Counted from the first letter of the stretch, positions 21,689-31,172 are shown. The stretch is 64,000 nt of DNA from Rhizobium freirei PRF 81 (GCF_000359745.1 NZ_AQHN01000055.1:186001-250000), one strand, 5' to 3'. The notes: generated by a model not told the origin, from the letters alone. Numbers and translations are program-made.

Positions 21689-22177
21689 CTAGCCGAGGCT
21701 GAGATTGTGAAGTTCGTGGCCGAGTGTCAAAGCCAATGCCTCGACGACGAGATTGTGATCTTCGCGCTGAGGAAGACCTGAAACCGTGACGGCCCCGATG
21801 CAGCCCGTGCCGTTGACGAAAATGGGAAAGCTTCCGCCGGATGCGGCGTACTCGGTGCTGGAAAGCCCGTTCTCCTCGATCGTCTTCCCCTGCTGCTGCA
21901 GCCGCAATGTGCTGGCGTAGCTGCTGCGGAAATATCGCAGCACCATGTTGCGCTTGCGGCGTATCCAGTTGGAATTGTCGGGTGTCGATCCGGGCAAGGC
22001 TATGTAGAAAACCGGCATGGAATGCAGCGTGATGTCGATGGCAACGCCGAGATTGCGCTCGCTGGCGAGATCATGCAGCAGCTTGCCGAGTACCCAGGCA
22101 GTCGAGAGGTCAAAGGCGTCGAAACGCAGCATCTCCTCTTGCAGCGCGATACGATTGAGGTCCTTGTCGATCGTCAT
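21689..22177 (-). CDS. Heme-degrading domain-containing protein (UPF0303/HbpS-like)
   Basis: A 162-residue protein of the GlcG/HbpS-like fold. Segments RKRNMVLRYFRSSYAS, EYAASGGSFPIFVNG and CIGAVTVSGLPQREDHNLVV are the UPF0303 signature. Family members are small, often octameric, cytoplasmic proteins linked with heme binding or oxidative stress; the reaction is not established for this branch. It is a single gene on the minus strand. Confidence 0.8.
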   Translation of the reverse strand: MTIDKDLNRIALQEEMLRFDAFDLSTAWVLGKLLHDLASERNLGVAIDITLHSMPVFYIALPGSTPDNSNWIRRKRNMVLRYFRSSYASTLRLQQQGKTIEENGLSSTEYAASGGSFPIFVNGTGCIGAVTVSGLPQREDHNLVVEALALTLGHELHNLSLG

Positions 22178-22236
22178 GGAAAACCTTCCCTAAAAATAGA
22201 TCAGCCTATCAAACGCTGAGGGAGTGATTTGTCCAC

Positions 22237-23175
22237 CTATCTCTTCGGCATTTCAAAACCAAGTTGCCACTTCTGACCCAGCAGAAGATCGTATTCCTCC
22301 GGCTCGAGCACCTCGAAGCCTCCGCCTGGATAGAACGTCAACTCGCCGACGCGAACCCATTCCGCCGACGCATAGAGATCGACCCGCACGAAATCGATGT
22401 CGGAAGCGACGGTTTCCGCCACGGAAATCATCTCGTCGAGTCGCGGCGGGCGTGCGACATCGCCCGGATACAGACCAAGATAATCCCGATCGAAGAACGG
22501 TAGCTTTTGCCAGTCCGGCGTATAGTTGCAGGAGTAGCCCCGGCCATTCTCGCGTATGTCGATCTCGATATGCGATACCTTGCCGCCGAAAGTGAAGAGC
22601 CGGTAATCCCAGGGAACACGCCCCTCGACCAGCAGCATGCTTTCGATCAGGATGCGAGGTTCGATGCGCCTGTAAGCCCATTCCCTGTTGTAGGAAGCGT
22701 GGTCGATCGCCAGCCATTCGGCGGAGGGATTGTTCTTAAGCAGCCGATCCACGTCGGCCTGTCCGTAAAGAAAGAGCCCTACCCCGCTTGCATGGGTCGG
22801 CTTGACGACTGCGGGCAAGGAAATCTCGGACCAATTGACGGCCGCAAGATCGGTGCCGGCCCAGAGTGTCGGAATGACGTACTGACTACCGACCCTTTCC
22901 GCAATTAGCGCCTTCGCATCAGCCTTATCCACGAAACGCGGAAGCAGCGGATTACGATCATAAAGCTTCCGGGCCTGGATCTTCTCGGTGAGCGTTTGAG
23001 GCGACGTCAGATTGGGAAATTTGCCGCGGATGATACGATATTTCAACGCGCAATAGGATTTGTCGGGCAGCGGCGATATAAGGCGCCATAGAAGATTGTG
23101 CGCTCGCTCACGCAACCCCTTCTGGAGATACCCCGGAATAAGAAACCCATCCCGGTCGACGGTTCTATCTGTCAT
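22237..23175 (-). CDS. ATP-grasp fold protein (TupA-like), polysaccharide biosynthesis
   Basis: A 312-residue protein of the TupA-like ATP-grasp family found in surface-polysaccharide clusters. Features are KFPNLTSPQTLTEKIQARKL and FVDKADAKALIAERVG near the N-terminus, LPAVVKPTHASGVGLFLY as the ATP-binding lysine strand, WDYRLFTFGGKV, and VRVDLYASAEWVRVGELTFY as the metal-binding end. ATG 23175 is chosen; a TTG at 23196 is possible. It probably ligates or modifies a sugar-linked group on a polysaccharide. It is divergent from the flippase at 23259. Confidence 0.8.
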   Translation of the reverse strand: MTDRTVDRDGFLIPGYLQKGLRERAHNLLWRLISPLPDKSYCALKYRIIRGKFPNLTSPQTLTEKIQARKLYDRNPLLPRFVDKADAKALIAERVGSQYVIPTLWAGTDLAAVNWSEISLPAVVKPTHASGVGLFLYGQADVDRLLKNNPSAEWLAIDHASYNREWAYRRIEPRILIESMLLVEGRVPWDYRLFTFGGKVSHIEIDIRENGRGYSCNYTPDWQKLPFFDRDYLGLYPGDVARPPRLDEMISVAETVASDIDFVRVDLYASAEWVRVGELTFYPGGGFEVLEPEEYDLLLGQKWQLGFEMPKR

Positions 23176-23258
23176 GGCAGCCAACTTAAATTTCAACTAG
23201 AACGCAAGTGAAAATTATCAGCGGCCCTTTAACACAAGGTTATGCGGCAACCTTCTAG

Positions 23259-24776
23259 ATGAACGGCATGAGTACTTCCGTGTCCAATCTTCTCAAAAGT
23301 TCACTGATCAGCCTGGCGGCGACTTTGATTTCGCTGGTTGCCGGCTTTGCAAGCAGCGTCATCGCCGCCCGCCTGCTTGGTCCAGCAGGATCCGGCGAAG
23401 TCGCCTACGCCTTGTGGATTGCAACCTCCGCCGCGGCATTGGCCGATATGGGGCTTCCCCAGGCGCTGCTGCGCAACACGGGCGGCCTCTCAGGCGACGG
23501 CGAAGCATGGAAAATACTGGTAAGGACGGCACTGCGCAGTTTCATGATTTCGGTCAGCATGGTCGGCGCCGCCATATTGGCCTTCGCCGCCATCATCTAC
23601 ATTCAACGCGACACGCGACACGCCTTGCTCTGGATCGTCACAGGACTTTTGTTTCTAAGCTACGCATTTCACGTGTTCTCCATGGCAATCGCGCGTGGGA
23701 GAAATCGGTTCGGTCAGACCGCGCGGACGACCGCACTGGGCGGAATTTTGCAGATTCCGCTCGTCTTCGCCGGAGCATGGCTGCTTGGCCCGACCGGCGC
23801 TGTGATCGGATATGTGGTTCGCTACCTGCCGCAAGCATTGCTTTTGCGGAGCTATGTCGATCGCGACATAAAACCGTCCCATGAAGCGCTGCAACCGGAA
23901 ATGCGGCGTTACGGCCGTCATATATGGCTAAGCGACCTCATCGAGATTCTGGTCCTGTCCCGCATAGAATTCCTGTTTCTCGGCCTCTTTCTCTCGTCGA
24001 CCAGCGTCGGGTATTTTGCAGCGGGCCTCGGCCTGACAGGCCTGATCGAACAAGTGATGCTGCAGATATCACCGGCGTTGATCGTCAGCTTTACCGAAGC
24101 GCATGCGAGAAACGATCAGCGGATGCTGAACGCTGCGTATCGTCGTGTCATTCGTATAGTAGCCCTTGTCATGCTGCCGATCAGTTTCGGCGGCGCTGCC
24201 ATCATGCCCGATCTTCTGCCTCTCATATTCGGCGATGCCTTCGACCCTGCCATACCTGCTTCAGCGACCTTGCTCGCCTTCGTCTGGCTTGCCGGCATGT
24301 CCGTCATTCCTTGGGGTATCATAGGCGCATCGGGGCGCAGCGTTCTTTTGCTGCGCGTGCAGATCATAAGCGGCATGTTGATGATACTGTTGCTGACGGC
24401 CCTCGTGCCACGAATGGGCCTGCAGGGTGCCGCCCTTGCTCGCGCGGCCATTGTAACGCTGACTTTTGTTCTGCTCAGTTGGACCGCCTGGAGATATGTC
24501 CAGGTTTCCGTCCCGGTCGCAGCCCTTGCAAAAACGATGCTTGCCGCCATTCTTTGCGCAGTGGCGGCAGGAGTCGGCGTCTACAGCTTTGATGGAGCAA
24601 TCGCGATCGTGACTGCTGTTCCGGCGGGCGTCATGGCTTATATGCTAGCCGTCCGCTTCCTGCGCCTCATCGACCCGGAGGATGTCAAGATCCTGATGGA
24701 TACGGTTGGCGGAAAGCTGCCCGGCGCCTCACGCCCGTTCGCCAGCAAGCTGTTGACCTTCCTGGCGCCAGGCTAG
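23259..24776 (+). CDS. Wzx-type polysaccharide flippase
   Basis: A 505-residue inner-membrane protein with about 12-14 hydrophobic helices. The first segment, SLISLAATLISLVAGFASSV followed by IAARLLGPAGSGEVAYALW, is the hallmark of oligosaccharide-repeat-unit flippases of the MVF/MATE-like superfamily. It would move lipid-linked repeat units across the inner membrane. The start may be ATG 23259 or ATG 23268. It is convergent with the glycosyltransferase gene, and the stop codons overlap by four bases. The neighbours support an exopolysaccharide role. Confidence 0.85.
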   Translation: MNGMSTSVSNLLKSSLISLAATLISLVAGFASSVIAARLLGPAGSGEVAYALWIATSAAALADMGLPQALLRNTGGLSGDGEAWKILVRTALRSFMISVSMVGAAILAFAAIIYIQRDTRHALLWIVTGLLFLSYAFHVFSMAIARGRNRFGQTARTTALGGILQIPLVFAGAWLLGPTGAVIGYVVRYLPQALLLRSYVDRDIKPSHEALQPEMRRYGRHIWLSDLIEILVLSRIEFLFLGLFLSSTSVGYFAAGLGLTGLIEQVMLQISPALIVSFTEAHARNDQRMLNAAYRRVIRIVALVMLPISFGGAAIMPDLLPLIFGDAFDPAIPASATLLAFVWLAGMSVIPWGIIGASGRSVLLLRVQIISGMLMILLLTALVPRMGLQGAALARAAIVTLTFVLLSWTAWRYVQVSVPVAALAKTMLAAILCAVAAGVGVYSFDGAIAIVTAVPAGVMAYMLAVRFLRLIDPEDVKILMDTVGGKLPGASRPFASKLLTFLAPG

Positions 24777-26053
24777 CTTAGCTGCGACGGTTCGAAGGCG
24801 GCACTCAGCGTCTGCCGCGCAACTTCGTCCCAGGTCATGATCCCTTCGCGAAAGGTCAGCGAGCGATGCATCGCCAATGCCACATCGATTTTCTCTCGCC
24901 ACGCGGCTTCGCCGTCGAGGCGATAAGCAATACCGTTGGCGCGGGAAAACGGAATGAGATCTGGCAGCAGGATCGGCAGACCGCAATAGCTGTACTGCGC
25001 TAGCTTGAGGCTCGATTCCGCCAGGTAGACTTCATCTTCGGTCAGACGGTAAGGAGCAATGCCGAAATCCGCATGCTGCAGATAAGGCACGATACTCTCA
25101 AAGTCCTTCTCGCCATAGAGCACGATATTTGGCGGCGCCCAACCACGCCACGCCGCACCAAAAACATGGAAATTCACATCCGGCGCAGCCGCTGCCATTG
25201 AAGCGACGGAAGCCTGATCGAAAAGCATATTACCGATGGAAATGGCGTTGCGGGTGCCGGGCCGATAAGGCGACGGCTGCTCTCGATCAAACAGGGCCGC
25301 ATCAACGCCTTGGGGAATAACCCTTACGCGGCCGCCAGGCGGAAGCAAGGCCCCCAACCTTTCCGACGGAACGCAAACTGCGTCGAAACGGCCGATTTCG
25401 GTCGCTTGAATATCCTGCAACACAGGCGCCGCCCCTATGCTTCTCAGCAGGTCGCGGCAAAAATAGAGCGTGCGCGCCTTCGGATTGAGCTTTTTGATCT
25501 GACCAAAGAAAGCAAGCGCCGAACCGCTTTCAGCCAACACCAGATCCGCATCGCTGATGATACGACGGGCGAAGCGTGGCAGGTAACTGCCATAAAACCG
25601 AAAGAGCACAGCGTTCGCCGCATTCAGAAAGCGGTTGCTTGAGCTGAATGCATGCACTGGCGGAAGATAGGCCCCCGCTCTCAAATTGGCGCTGATCTTG
25701 TGAAATCGGTTTGCTTGATCCTGCGATAAGGCTCGGAAGCGCTGGCGATCCTTGAGCAAGGTCAGCCAGCTATGCCCTATGGTGAGAAAGTGGACGTCAT
25801 GCCCCTGTTCGGCCCAACGGGATGCAATAAAATGGACCGACGCCTTGCGATAGCCGCGTAGAAACGCGTGCGCCGTCAAAATCACGATTTTTCTTCGCGG
25901 CTCAGTCTCGTTTAAAGCCCGCGCTGCCTTCCAATTTGCCAAAGGCTGCCCCCAACAGCGCCTCTCAGCCGGTTTTATCATGACCGACATTAGAACGTCG
26001 ATGAAGCTGCGGCGGCGAACGATCATGTCCGGGGCGCTGATAGCCGCAGCCAA
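24773..26053 (-). CDS. GumK-like glycosyltransferase
   Basis: Up to 426 residues with a GT-B fold. N-domain features include KIVILTAHAFLRGYRKASVH and RWAEQGHDVHFLTIGHSWL; the C-domain includes VRVIPQGVDAALFD, a YGEKDFESIVPYLQHADFGI segment and LAESSLKLAQYSYCGLPILL, the nucleotide-sugar-binding Glu motif. The pattern resembles the GumK glucuronosyltransferases of exopolysaccharide assembly. No clear ribosome site marks the start, so translation may begin at a later Met or Leu near residues 10-45. It lies between the flippase and the polysaccharide lyase genes. Confidence 0.78.
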   Translation of the reverse strand: MAAAISAPDMIVRRRSFIDVLMSVMIKPAERRCWGQPLANWKAARALNETEPRRKIVILTAHAFLRGYRKASVHFIASRWAEQGHDVHFLTIGHSWLTLLKDRQRFRALSQDQANRFHKISANLRAGAYLPPVHAFSSSNRFLNAANAVLFRFYGSYLPRFARRIISDADLVLAESGSALAFFGQIKKLNPKARTLYFCRDLLRSIGAAPVLQDIQATEIGRFDAVCVPSERLGALLPPGGRVRVIPQGVDAALFDREQPSPYRPGTRNAISIGNMLFDQASVASMAAAAPDVNFHVFGAAWRGWAPPNIVLYGEKDFESIVPYLQHADFGIAPYRLTEDEVYLAESSLKLAQYSYCGLPILLPDLIPFSRANGIAYRLDGEAAWREKIDVALAMHRSLTFREGIMTWDEVARQTLSAAFEPSQLS

Positions 26054-26269
26054 AGCCCAATGTCGCGGGATATGAACCGCAAAGCGTCTAACAGGTCGTT
26101 AAAGTTGAGCGGGAACAACCCAATAAGTTGAGTAAATCTTCTGAAGTCGCGTGAATCGATCGTCGCCGCCTTCAGCGTATTGGGAAGCGACATGGCTCTC
26201 ACTTGCCTGCGGCAAGCGAACAGGTCATTGATAACGCTTCGCGAATGTCCCGCCATAGGAATTCCCAGC

Positions 26270-27247
26270 ATGAACGCAAAATATGCTCTGCCCGCGATCC
26301 TGGCCTGCACCTGCGCCGGTGTCGTAACACCGGCCTTGGCTGACGATCCGGCACAACTTGTGCTGCATGACGGCTTCGACGGCAAGGATTTCGCCCCATC
26401 GGGCCATCTTTATTATCGGGAGAACTTCGAGCAGAAAGCGGGAACGGTTGAATTTCAGTCAGACGTGAAGCGCTCGGGCACGGGAGCATTAAAACTTAGC
26501 GTCAAACCATTCTGCCCGCCGGGCAAAGCAAATTGCAGCGAAAGAGCGGAGATCTGGGAACGCACAAAATATCGCGTGCCTTACGATCAGGGAGTCTGGT
26601 ACGGCTTTGCCGTGAAATTTGCCGATCCCATTCCCTCGGGGGATCATCGCTATCTCATCGCGCAATGGAAGCGAGAAATCGGGCCGAAGGCCAAGGGCGA
26701 TTTCAGCCCCTTTCTCGCATTGCGGCTCAACAATGGCAAACTGTTCGCCACCGTGGAAACCAACTACGTCGCTCCGATCGCCAGGAAGGACGGGCCCAAG
26801 AATGACAGCAAAGCTTGCAGCAAAGGCGAGACACCCGTCTGGTTCCGCCCAGATACCAATCAAATGCGCGCACTGGTCGCAACGGATGGCAATTGGAACG
26901 CGGCAGATGGCGAAGAGTTTACGGATTGCACCAGCGCCATCAAAGTAATCAATCGCGGCAACAGCCTCCCGACGCCCGCCTCGGGCTGGATTGATTTCGC
27001 CATTTATAGCAAACCTGGTCCGAACGGCTCAGGCCATATCGAAATATTCGCCAACAATAAATGGATTTCTACGGTCACTGGGCATATTGGGCATGGAGAC
27101 CATGGGCTCGGTGAGAATCAATACTTCAAATTTGGCCCTTATCGCGCCGCAGACACTACGATATGGACGCTATATTACGACGATTTTCGCCGCTCGCCAC
27201 GCTGCACAGATGTATTGGCGGATCCCAATCTTTGCCCGATGAAATAA
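26270..27247 (+). CDS. Secreted polysaccharide lyase (heparin lyase I-like)
   Basis: A 325-residue exported protein. The signal peptide KYALPAILACTCAGVVTPALA ends near residue 22. The mature part is a jelly-roll polysaccharide lyase domain: LHDGFDGKDFAPSGHLYYRE, CSERAEIWERTKYRVPYDQG, VWYGFAVKFADPIP and the C-terminal YFKFGPYRAADTTIWTLYYDD. Enzymes of this kind cleave acidic polysaccharides by beta-elimination. ATG 26270 follows AGGAAT; the upstream extension to 26180 is not supported. Its position beside the flippase and glycosyltransferase suggests trimming or release of the exopolysaccharide made by the locus. Confidence 0.82.
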   Translation: MNAKYALPAILACTCAGVVTPALADDPAQLVLHDGFDGKDFAPSGHLYYRENFEQKAGTVEFQSDVKRSGTGALKLSVKPFCPPGKANCSERAEIWERTKYRVPYDQGVWYGFAVKFADPIPSGDHRYLIAQWKREIGPKAKGDFSPFLALRLNNGKLFATVETNYVAPIARKDGPKNDSKACSKGETPVWFRPDTNQMRALVATDGNWNAADGEEFTDCTSAIKVINRGNSLPTPASGWIDFAIYSKPGPNGSGHIEIFANNKWISTVTGHIGHGDHGLGENQYFKFGPYRAADTTIWTLYYDDFRRSPRCTDVLADPNLCPMK

Positions 27248-27380
27248 CCGGTCGCCAGAGGTCTGCCGTTGGCAAATAGGGTCGAAAAGGCACTGCAGGG
27301 ATCTCGTCGATTTTTTTGGAACTCGGCTGAACTTTTTCGCTTCTTGCCGGTTATCTCCTCTGGTGAAGGAGATAACCGAA

Positions 27381-27677
27381 ATGCTTACCACCAATCGCGA
27401 TTGCAAGCATCACGTCAAGAGGAATGCGATTCCATCTCTTGGCGAGATTGAAGGGCGCGTTGCCGTTTTGGAAATAGTCGCCCAGTCTGCTTTGACTCAC
27501 GTCTTCGATGAAGGTGAAGTAGACATTGACGCAGCGTTTCTGTCTCAAATCCGCAGAGCCATGCATCGCAAATGCAAGGAGCTGAAATTGGACGGCGAAG
27601 ATACGGCGTCAGCACTTTCCTACGCGGAGGAATTGATCGAGGCCGCAGTGAATTCGTCGCATCCAATCCATCAATGA
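27381..27677 (+). CDS. Hypothetical protein, 98 residues
   Basis: ATG 27381 has GGAGAT eight bases upstream, favouring it over 27363. The product is a soluble acidic helical protein with no domain I recognise; the centre reads GRVAVLEIVAQSALTHVFD. It overlaps the next small membrane gene by ATGA at 27674, which argues that both are translated. Confidence 0.6.
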   Translation: MLTTNRDCKHHVKRNAIPSLGEIEGRVAVLEIVAQSALTHVFDEGEVDIDAAFLSQIRRAMHRKCKELKLDGEDTASALSYAEELIEAAVNSSHPIHQ

Positions 27678-27820
27678 TGCTCCCGGGGCCAAGATATATT
27701 TTGCTTCTAATGGTGGCGCTGACGTTTGTGCTCGGCGCCCTTCTGTTTATTGTGCCCCATGCGTCATTCGACAAGCTTCAACACCCCGCTCAGTCATCTG
27801 AGCGCAAAAATCAACAATGA
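27674..27820 (+). CDS. Small single-pass membrane protein, 48 residues
   Basis: The ATG at 27674 overlaps the preceding stop (ATGA), so translation is probably coupled. The peptide has one hydrophobic helix, YILLLMVALTFVLGALLFIV, and a polar C-terminal tail. It has no recognisable family. Tandem arrangement with the 98-residue gene suggests a functional pair. Confidence 0.5.
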   Translation: MMLPGPRYILLLMVALTFVLGALLFIVPHASFDKLQHPAQSSERKNQQ

Positions 27821-27981
27821 TGTTCCATAACGAAATCGTGTCGCATTAAGAGACAACGCGCCTGTATCATCTCAGGAGCGCATTAACGTCGAGAGACGAT
27901 CACGATTGCAAATCTCAAAAATCAAAGCAGTATTCGCTACACCCGCCTCTGCTCCAGCCCTAACCATGAATGGTCTAGCGA

Positions 27982-28188
27982 ATGTCTATGATGGTCAACG
28001 CGCCTCTCTATTCCGACGATATTGATGTCCTCGCAAGTGCGCTCTTTGCCTGGTGTGCCGAACGCAGCATCAGATTGCAAAGTCAGGAAGGCCTGTCCGC
28101 GGCAAACGTGGCTATCAATCTTTACGATGCCGGCTACCAGACGCAGGACAAGCTTCTTGGCGCCCTGCACAATCATGACTTTCATTAG
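27982..28188 (+). CDS. Small hypothetical protein, 68 residues
   Basis: The frame starts at ATG 27982 with alternative Mets at residues 3 and 4. The product is helical (DDIDVLASALFAWCAERSIR) and shows normal coding bias for the region, but no known domain. It is a stand-alone gene followed by the second RIME repeat. Confidence 0.5.
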   Translation: MSMMVNAPLYSDDIDVLASALFAWCAERSIRLQSQEGLSAANVAINLYDAGYQTQDKLLGALHNHDFH

Positions 28189-28264
28189 AGAGTAACGGAC
28201 ATTGCCGTAGGAAGGCGACGAACAAGCCGCAAAGAGCCTTGCCTTGTCGAACAGTCCCTGCCCA

Positions 28265-28372
28265 TTAGAGCATTTCCAGGAAAAGTGCGCAGCGGTTTTC
28301 CGTCCGGAATGCGTAAGAAAACAACAAGATAGAGCGTTTCCGCGATTCAAAGAAAAGCGGAAAAGCTCTAGC
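28265..28372. repeat. RIME-like intergenic mosaic element, copy 2
   Basis: An about 108-bp element. The left palindrome is GGAAAA ... TTTTCC around AGTGCGCAGCG; the right one is TAGAGCGTTTCCGC / GCGGAAAAGCTCTA at 28330-28370 with one mismatch. It shares GAAAACAA and GCTCTAGCTG with copy 1 at 6298-6396 in the same order. It lies between a small gene and the convergent isomerase gene. Confidence 0.85.
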
Positions 28373-28384
28373 TGAATCTCGCCT

Positions 28385-29242
28385 TCATCCCGCAGCCACT
28401 CTTCGCAGCACCCCAGCGATGCATTCACGCTCTTCGAGAATCCCGGACCATTCGTTTTCATGATATGGGGAATCATAGATAAGCGTGAAAGGACCTCGAT
28501 AGCCAGCTGCATTGGATAGCTCTACGCAGCGAACATAGTCCGCCACATCGAGACCGGCAGTTAAATAGCGTCCCTTCGCGTGGCAGAGCTCAGCCCGCCC
28601 CATGATCTTCGCAAGGTCTTCATATTTGCCGGCTCGCTCCCAATTTCCGAAATCGCCGTTGAGACCAACTTTTCCGTCCAATGTGTCGAGAACACGGTTA
28701 ACTTCGCTCGGTCCAGGCAACAGGTCGAACCAGTTTTCTATGACGAGCCGTACCCCTGCTGCCGAGGTCATCTCTGCTAACACGCAAAGATGACTCTCCG
28801 CCATAGCAAGGGCCGCATCCGTCGGCCACCGCTTGCCGGCAATGACCCGCATATTCTCGGCTCCGAGAGAGGCGGCTACGCCGATCCAGCCGGCCATCCA
28901 TTCGGCGTCACGCTGGGCAGTGTCGGGATCGCTAAGATCTCCATCCTCAATCAGAAGCGTTTGCACCTTCACACCGGCCTTTTCAGCGGCTCTGCGAAAC
29001 TCAGCGACGTAATCGGGAGAACGGCTCGGCAAATGAAAGGAGCAAATTTCCAATCGAAACACGCCATGTTCAGCGCATTGTCGCGGCACATCAATCAGCT
29101 CAATGTTCCCCTCGCCATAGGCCGGCTGACGGGCAGGATCGGCGCTATCGGAGGGTCTATAGGGATAAATACAGCCCAGCGCCCGGTGCAATGACCAAGT
29201 CGAAACAGCAAAACGATCAGAAAAATCAACCGCTAAGGCCAT
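28385..29242 (-). CDS. Sugar phosphate isomerase/epimerase (AP endonuclease 2 fold)
   Basis: A 285-residue TIM-barrel protein of the xylose-isomerase-like family. Conserved features are FRLEICSFHLPSR at strand 2, RLVIENWFDLLPG (metal-binding Glu), NGDFGNWERAGKYEDL and CHAKGRYLT (metal-binding His). Such enzymes isomerise or epimerise sugars or inositol derivatives using a divalent metal. It is a single gene just outside the prophage. Confidence 0.82.
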   Translation of the reverse strand: MALAVDFSDRFAVSTWSLHRALGCIYPYRPSDSADPARQPAYGEGNIELIDVPRQCAEHGVFRLEICSFHLPSRSPDYVAEFRRAAEKAGVKVQTLLIEDGDLSDPDTAQRDAEWMAGWIGVAASLGAENMRVIAGKRWPTDAALAMAESHLCVLAEMTSAAGVRLVIENWFDLLPGPSEVNRVLDTLDGKVGLNGDFGNWERAGKYEDLAKIMGRAELCHAKGRYLTAGLDVADYVRCVELSNAAGYRGPFTLIYDSPYHENEWSGILEERECIAGVLRRVAAG

Positions 29243-29394
29243 TTAAGCTCTCCTCCTATGCGACCATACCACCACAAGGAAGGACAAAATCAGCCTAGCC
29301 GCAAGCGCCGCGAATCGAAATCGTGAAGTCAAGAGCTTTGATATCGCCGATAAATCGAGCCGGAGCAAAAAAAGCTTGAGATATAAGTCTGACA

Positions 29395-29724
29395 TCACGT
29401 CATTTCACGGCCACCTTTTACCCATCGCGAAATGGCATCGAAAACCAGGTCGGCGATCCACATGGCGCACACACCGACGACGAAAGCCGTCGCGTTCATC
29501 GCCGCAATATCCTCTTGGGGTAAGGGCCAATTGATGGCACGCAGATAGAAAAGTGCCGGCTCCGTAAGATAAGCCGCCGCCAGCGCCCCGCAGATCGGCG
29601 ATGCGACAATCTCTCTGGTCGTGTATCGACGTCTGGAAAGACCTCGCAAAATTCCACCCGAAAGGCCAGCAATGACGACACCGACTTTGATGCCCAGTGC
29701 ATCCAGAAATTCGTGAATCGTCAT
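29395..29724 (-). CDS. Probable phage holin
   Basis: A 109-residue protein with three hydrophobic segments: VGVVIAGLSGGILRG, ASPICGALAAAYLTEPALFY and ATAFVVGVCAMWIADLVFDA, ending in a charged tail (RWVKGGRE). Size, topology and position at the end of the late operon behind an endolysin fit a class I holin that permeabilises the membrane. No specific family is recognised. Confidence 0.6.
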   Translation of the reverse strand: MTIHEFLDALGIKVGVVIAGLSGGILRGLSRRRYTTREIVASPICGALAAAYLTEPALFYLRAINWPLPQEDIAAMNATAFVVGVCAMWIADLVFDAISRWVKGGREMT

Positions 29725-29801
29725 TGCTTTTCTCTATCAAGTTTTGGAATTCTGAAAATTGCACATCTTCGTCATTGGACGTATCCGGGCGGGAGCTGCC
29801 C

Positions 29802-30053
29802 TCAATTGTCGACGGGCGGTTGCGGTTTTATCAGTCCGGCAACGCCATCCCGCATGATATTAACAGCGATCTTAAGCGCGCTCAGAGCAGCAATGGCCCC
29901 TGCTGCATAACCTGGGCCGATGAAAGATTGGGAACATTCCAATAGGCCGTCGGCAAGTTGAGTACAGCCCGTCGCCAAGAGAATGGCAACCAAAAGAGCC
30001 GACAGGGTGATCAGAATATTCAGGGCGTTGTGTAACATATTCGTATCAAACAT
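29802..30053 (-). CDS. Small phage membrane protein, putative holin/antiholin
   Basis: An 83-residue protein with two predicted membrane helices (ILITLSALLVAILLATG and AAGAIAALSALKIAVNI) and a basic, proline-rich tail. ATG 30053 follows GAGGAA; the longer frame to 30167 has no ribosome site. It lies between endolysin and holin and probably belongs to the lysis system. Confidence 0.6.
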   Translation of the reverse strand: MFDTNMLHNALNILITLSALLVAILLATGCTQLADGLLECSQSFIGPGYAAGAIAALSALKIAVNIMRDGVAGLIKPQPPVDN

Positions 30054-30269
30054 TTTTTCCTCTTTGAGGCGGGGAAACAATCGTCGGTTGGCAGGCAGGT
30101 GTCGGTCGATAGCGACCTCCGAAGTCGCGCAGTCGCGAAGGCTCATGACGAGCCACTTCGATCGCACGCGCGGTCGACGACAGGTGAATCGCGTCGCAAG
30201 ATGCCGGGGATCTAAGTGATGGGCCTGATTGGATATTCGGCGATCTTATCCAATCGCCTTGCCGCCGAA

Positions 30270-30902
30270 CTACCGCGCGACCTCGATTGCCGCGGCAAAT
30301 TTCTTGGCGTAGCCGGCAATCTCGATGGCGCGATCCGTGCCGTTGATAATTCTGCGCGCCCCGACCCAATCTGTCGCGGTAGCGCTAAAATAATCGGCAA
30401 GTTTTCTTCCGGTAAAGCGACCGTTGATCATGCCATCGAACAGGATTTCGATAGCCTTGGGAGCATCTAGTGCCTTATCCGGGTCGTCGTCGATGGCGTA
30501 TTTTGCGTAATTGTCGCGGCCAGTGATCTGCACCAGCCCGCGGCCGCGATAACGCCAGCCGTCCCCGGTCGCCTCGCTGCCGTTGCCCATGCGGTTTGCA
30601 TAGGCGCGGTTGGCGATACGTTCTGGCTGGCGAGCATAAGCAGCAGCCTCTTTGGCGTTGAAGTATTTCGGGAAGACGGCGCAAAGACCAGCCGCAGAAT
30701 AGCTAAGCTTTTCAGAGATCGCGCACATCATGGTGCCTGTCTCGTGATACGCCGTCGCAAGCATGTAGGCGAGCCACCGGCTATCGAACGGCTCGACCCG
30801 CCACCTTGAAAGAAAGGCCTCCATGCCATCGACCTGATTTGTCGACAACCGCCCGCCAAACAATGACATGCGTACTGACGCGAAGAATTTCGCGTGATCC
30901 AT
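30270..30902 (-). CDS. Phage endolysin, glycoside hydrolase family 19
   Basis: A 210-residue GH19 (chitinase-like) muralytic enzyme. The catalytic Glu lies in LATAYHETGTMM, a second acidic residue in ISEKLSYSA, and the fold signature is RYRGRGLVQITGRDNYAKY. It cleaves peptidoglycan glycan chains at lysis. No signal peptide is present, so it depends on a holin, consistent with the two membrane proteins encoded downstream. GAGG precedes the ATG. Confidence 0.88.
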   Translation of the reverse strand: MDHAKFFASVRMSLFGGRLSTNQVDGMEAFLSRWRVEPFDSRWLAYMLATAYHETGTMMCAISEKLSYSAAGLCAVFPKYFNAKEAAAYARQPERIANRAYANRMGNGSEATGDGWRYRGRGLVQITGRDNYAKYAIDDDPDKALDAPKAIEILFDGMINGRFTGRKLADYFSATATDWVGARRIINGTDRAIEIAGYAKKFAAAIEVAR

Positions 30903-30999
30903 AATGGTTTCCTCTGTGGATGAGCTTCGCCATTGCCTTGCCTGAAGACGGAGCGCGCCTAATTTGCGAATCCCTAATGATTCTTGGGAGTTAGTGAGT

Positions 31000-31125
31000 G
31001 TGAGTTATGATTGGAGTGGCGTCAGGACGCGGCGCATCAGAGCGCTTAAGATTGGTATTTCCGCGATAATCACGTCAGCGGCGCTTGCCGTCCCGGCGGT
31101 GTTCCTGCTCGGCGGGCTGCGCTAG
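31000..31125 (+). CDS. Possible membrane micro-protein, 41 residues
   Basis: A GTG at 31000 with GGGAG nine bases upstream opens a frame to TAG 31125. The peptide has a basic N-terminus (WSGVRTRRIRALK) and a hydrophobic C-terminal helix rich in Ala, Ile and Val, ending FLLGGLR. It is on the opposite strand to the late genes, between the endolysin and a coiled-coil gene. No homologue is recognised, so the call rests on frame, topology and ribosome site. Confidence 0.4.
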   Translation: MSYDWSGVRTRRIRALKIGISAIITSAALAVPAVFLLGGLR

Positions 31126-31172
31126 CCAAGGCAATGGCAAGGATTGCAGGACAAATGCGAGTAGCGCTTGTG

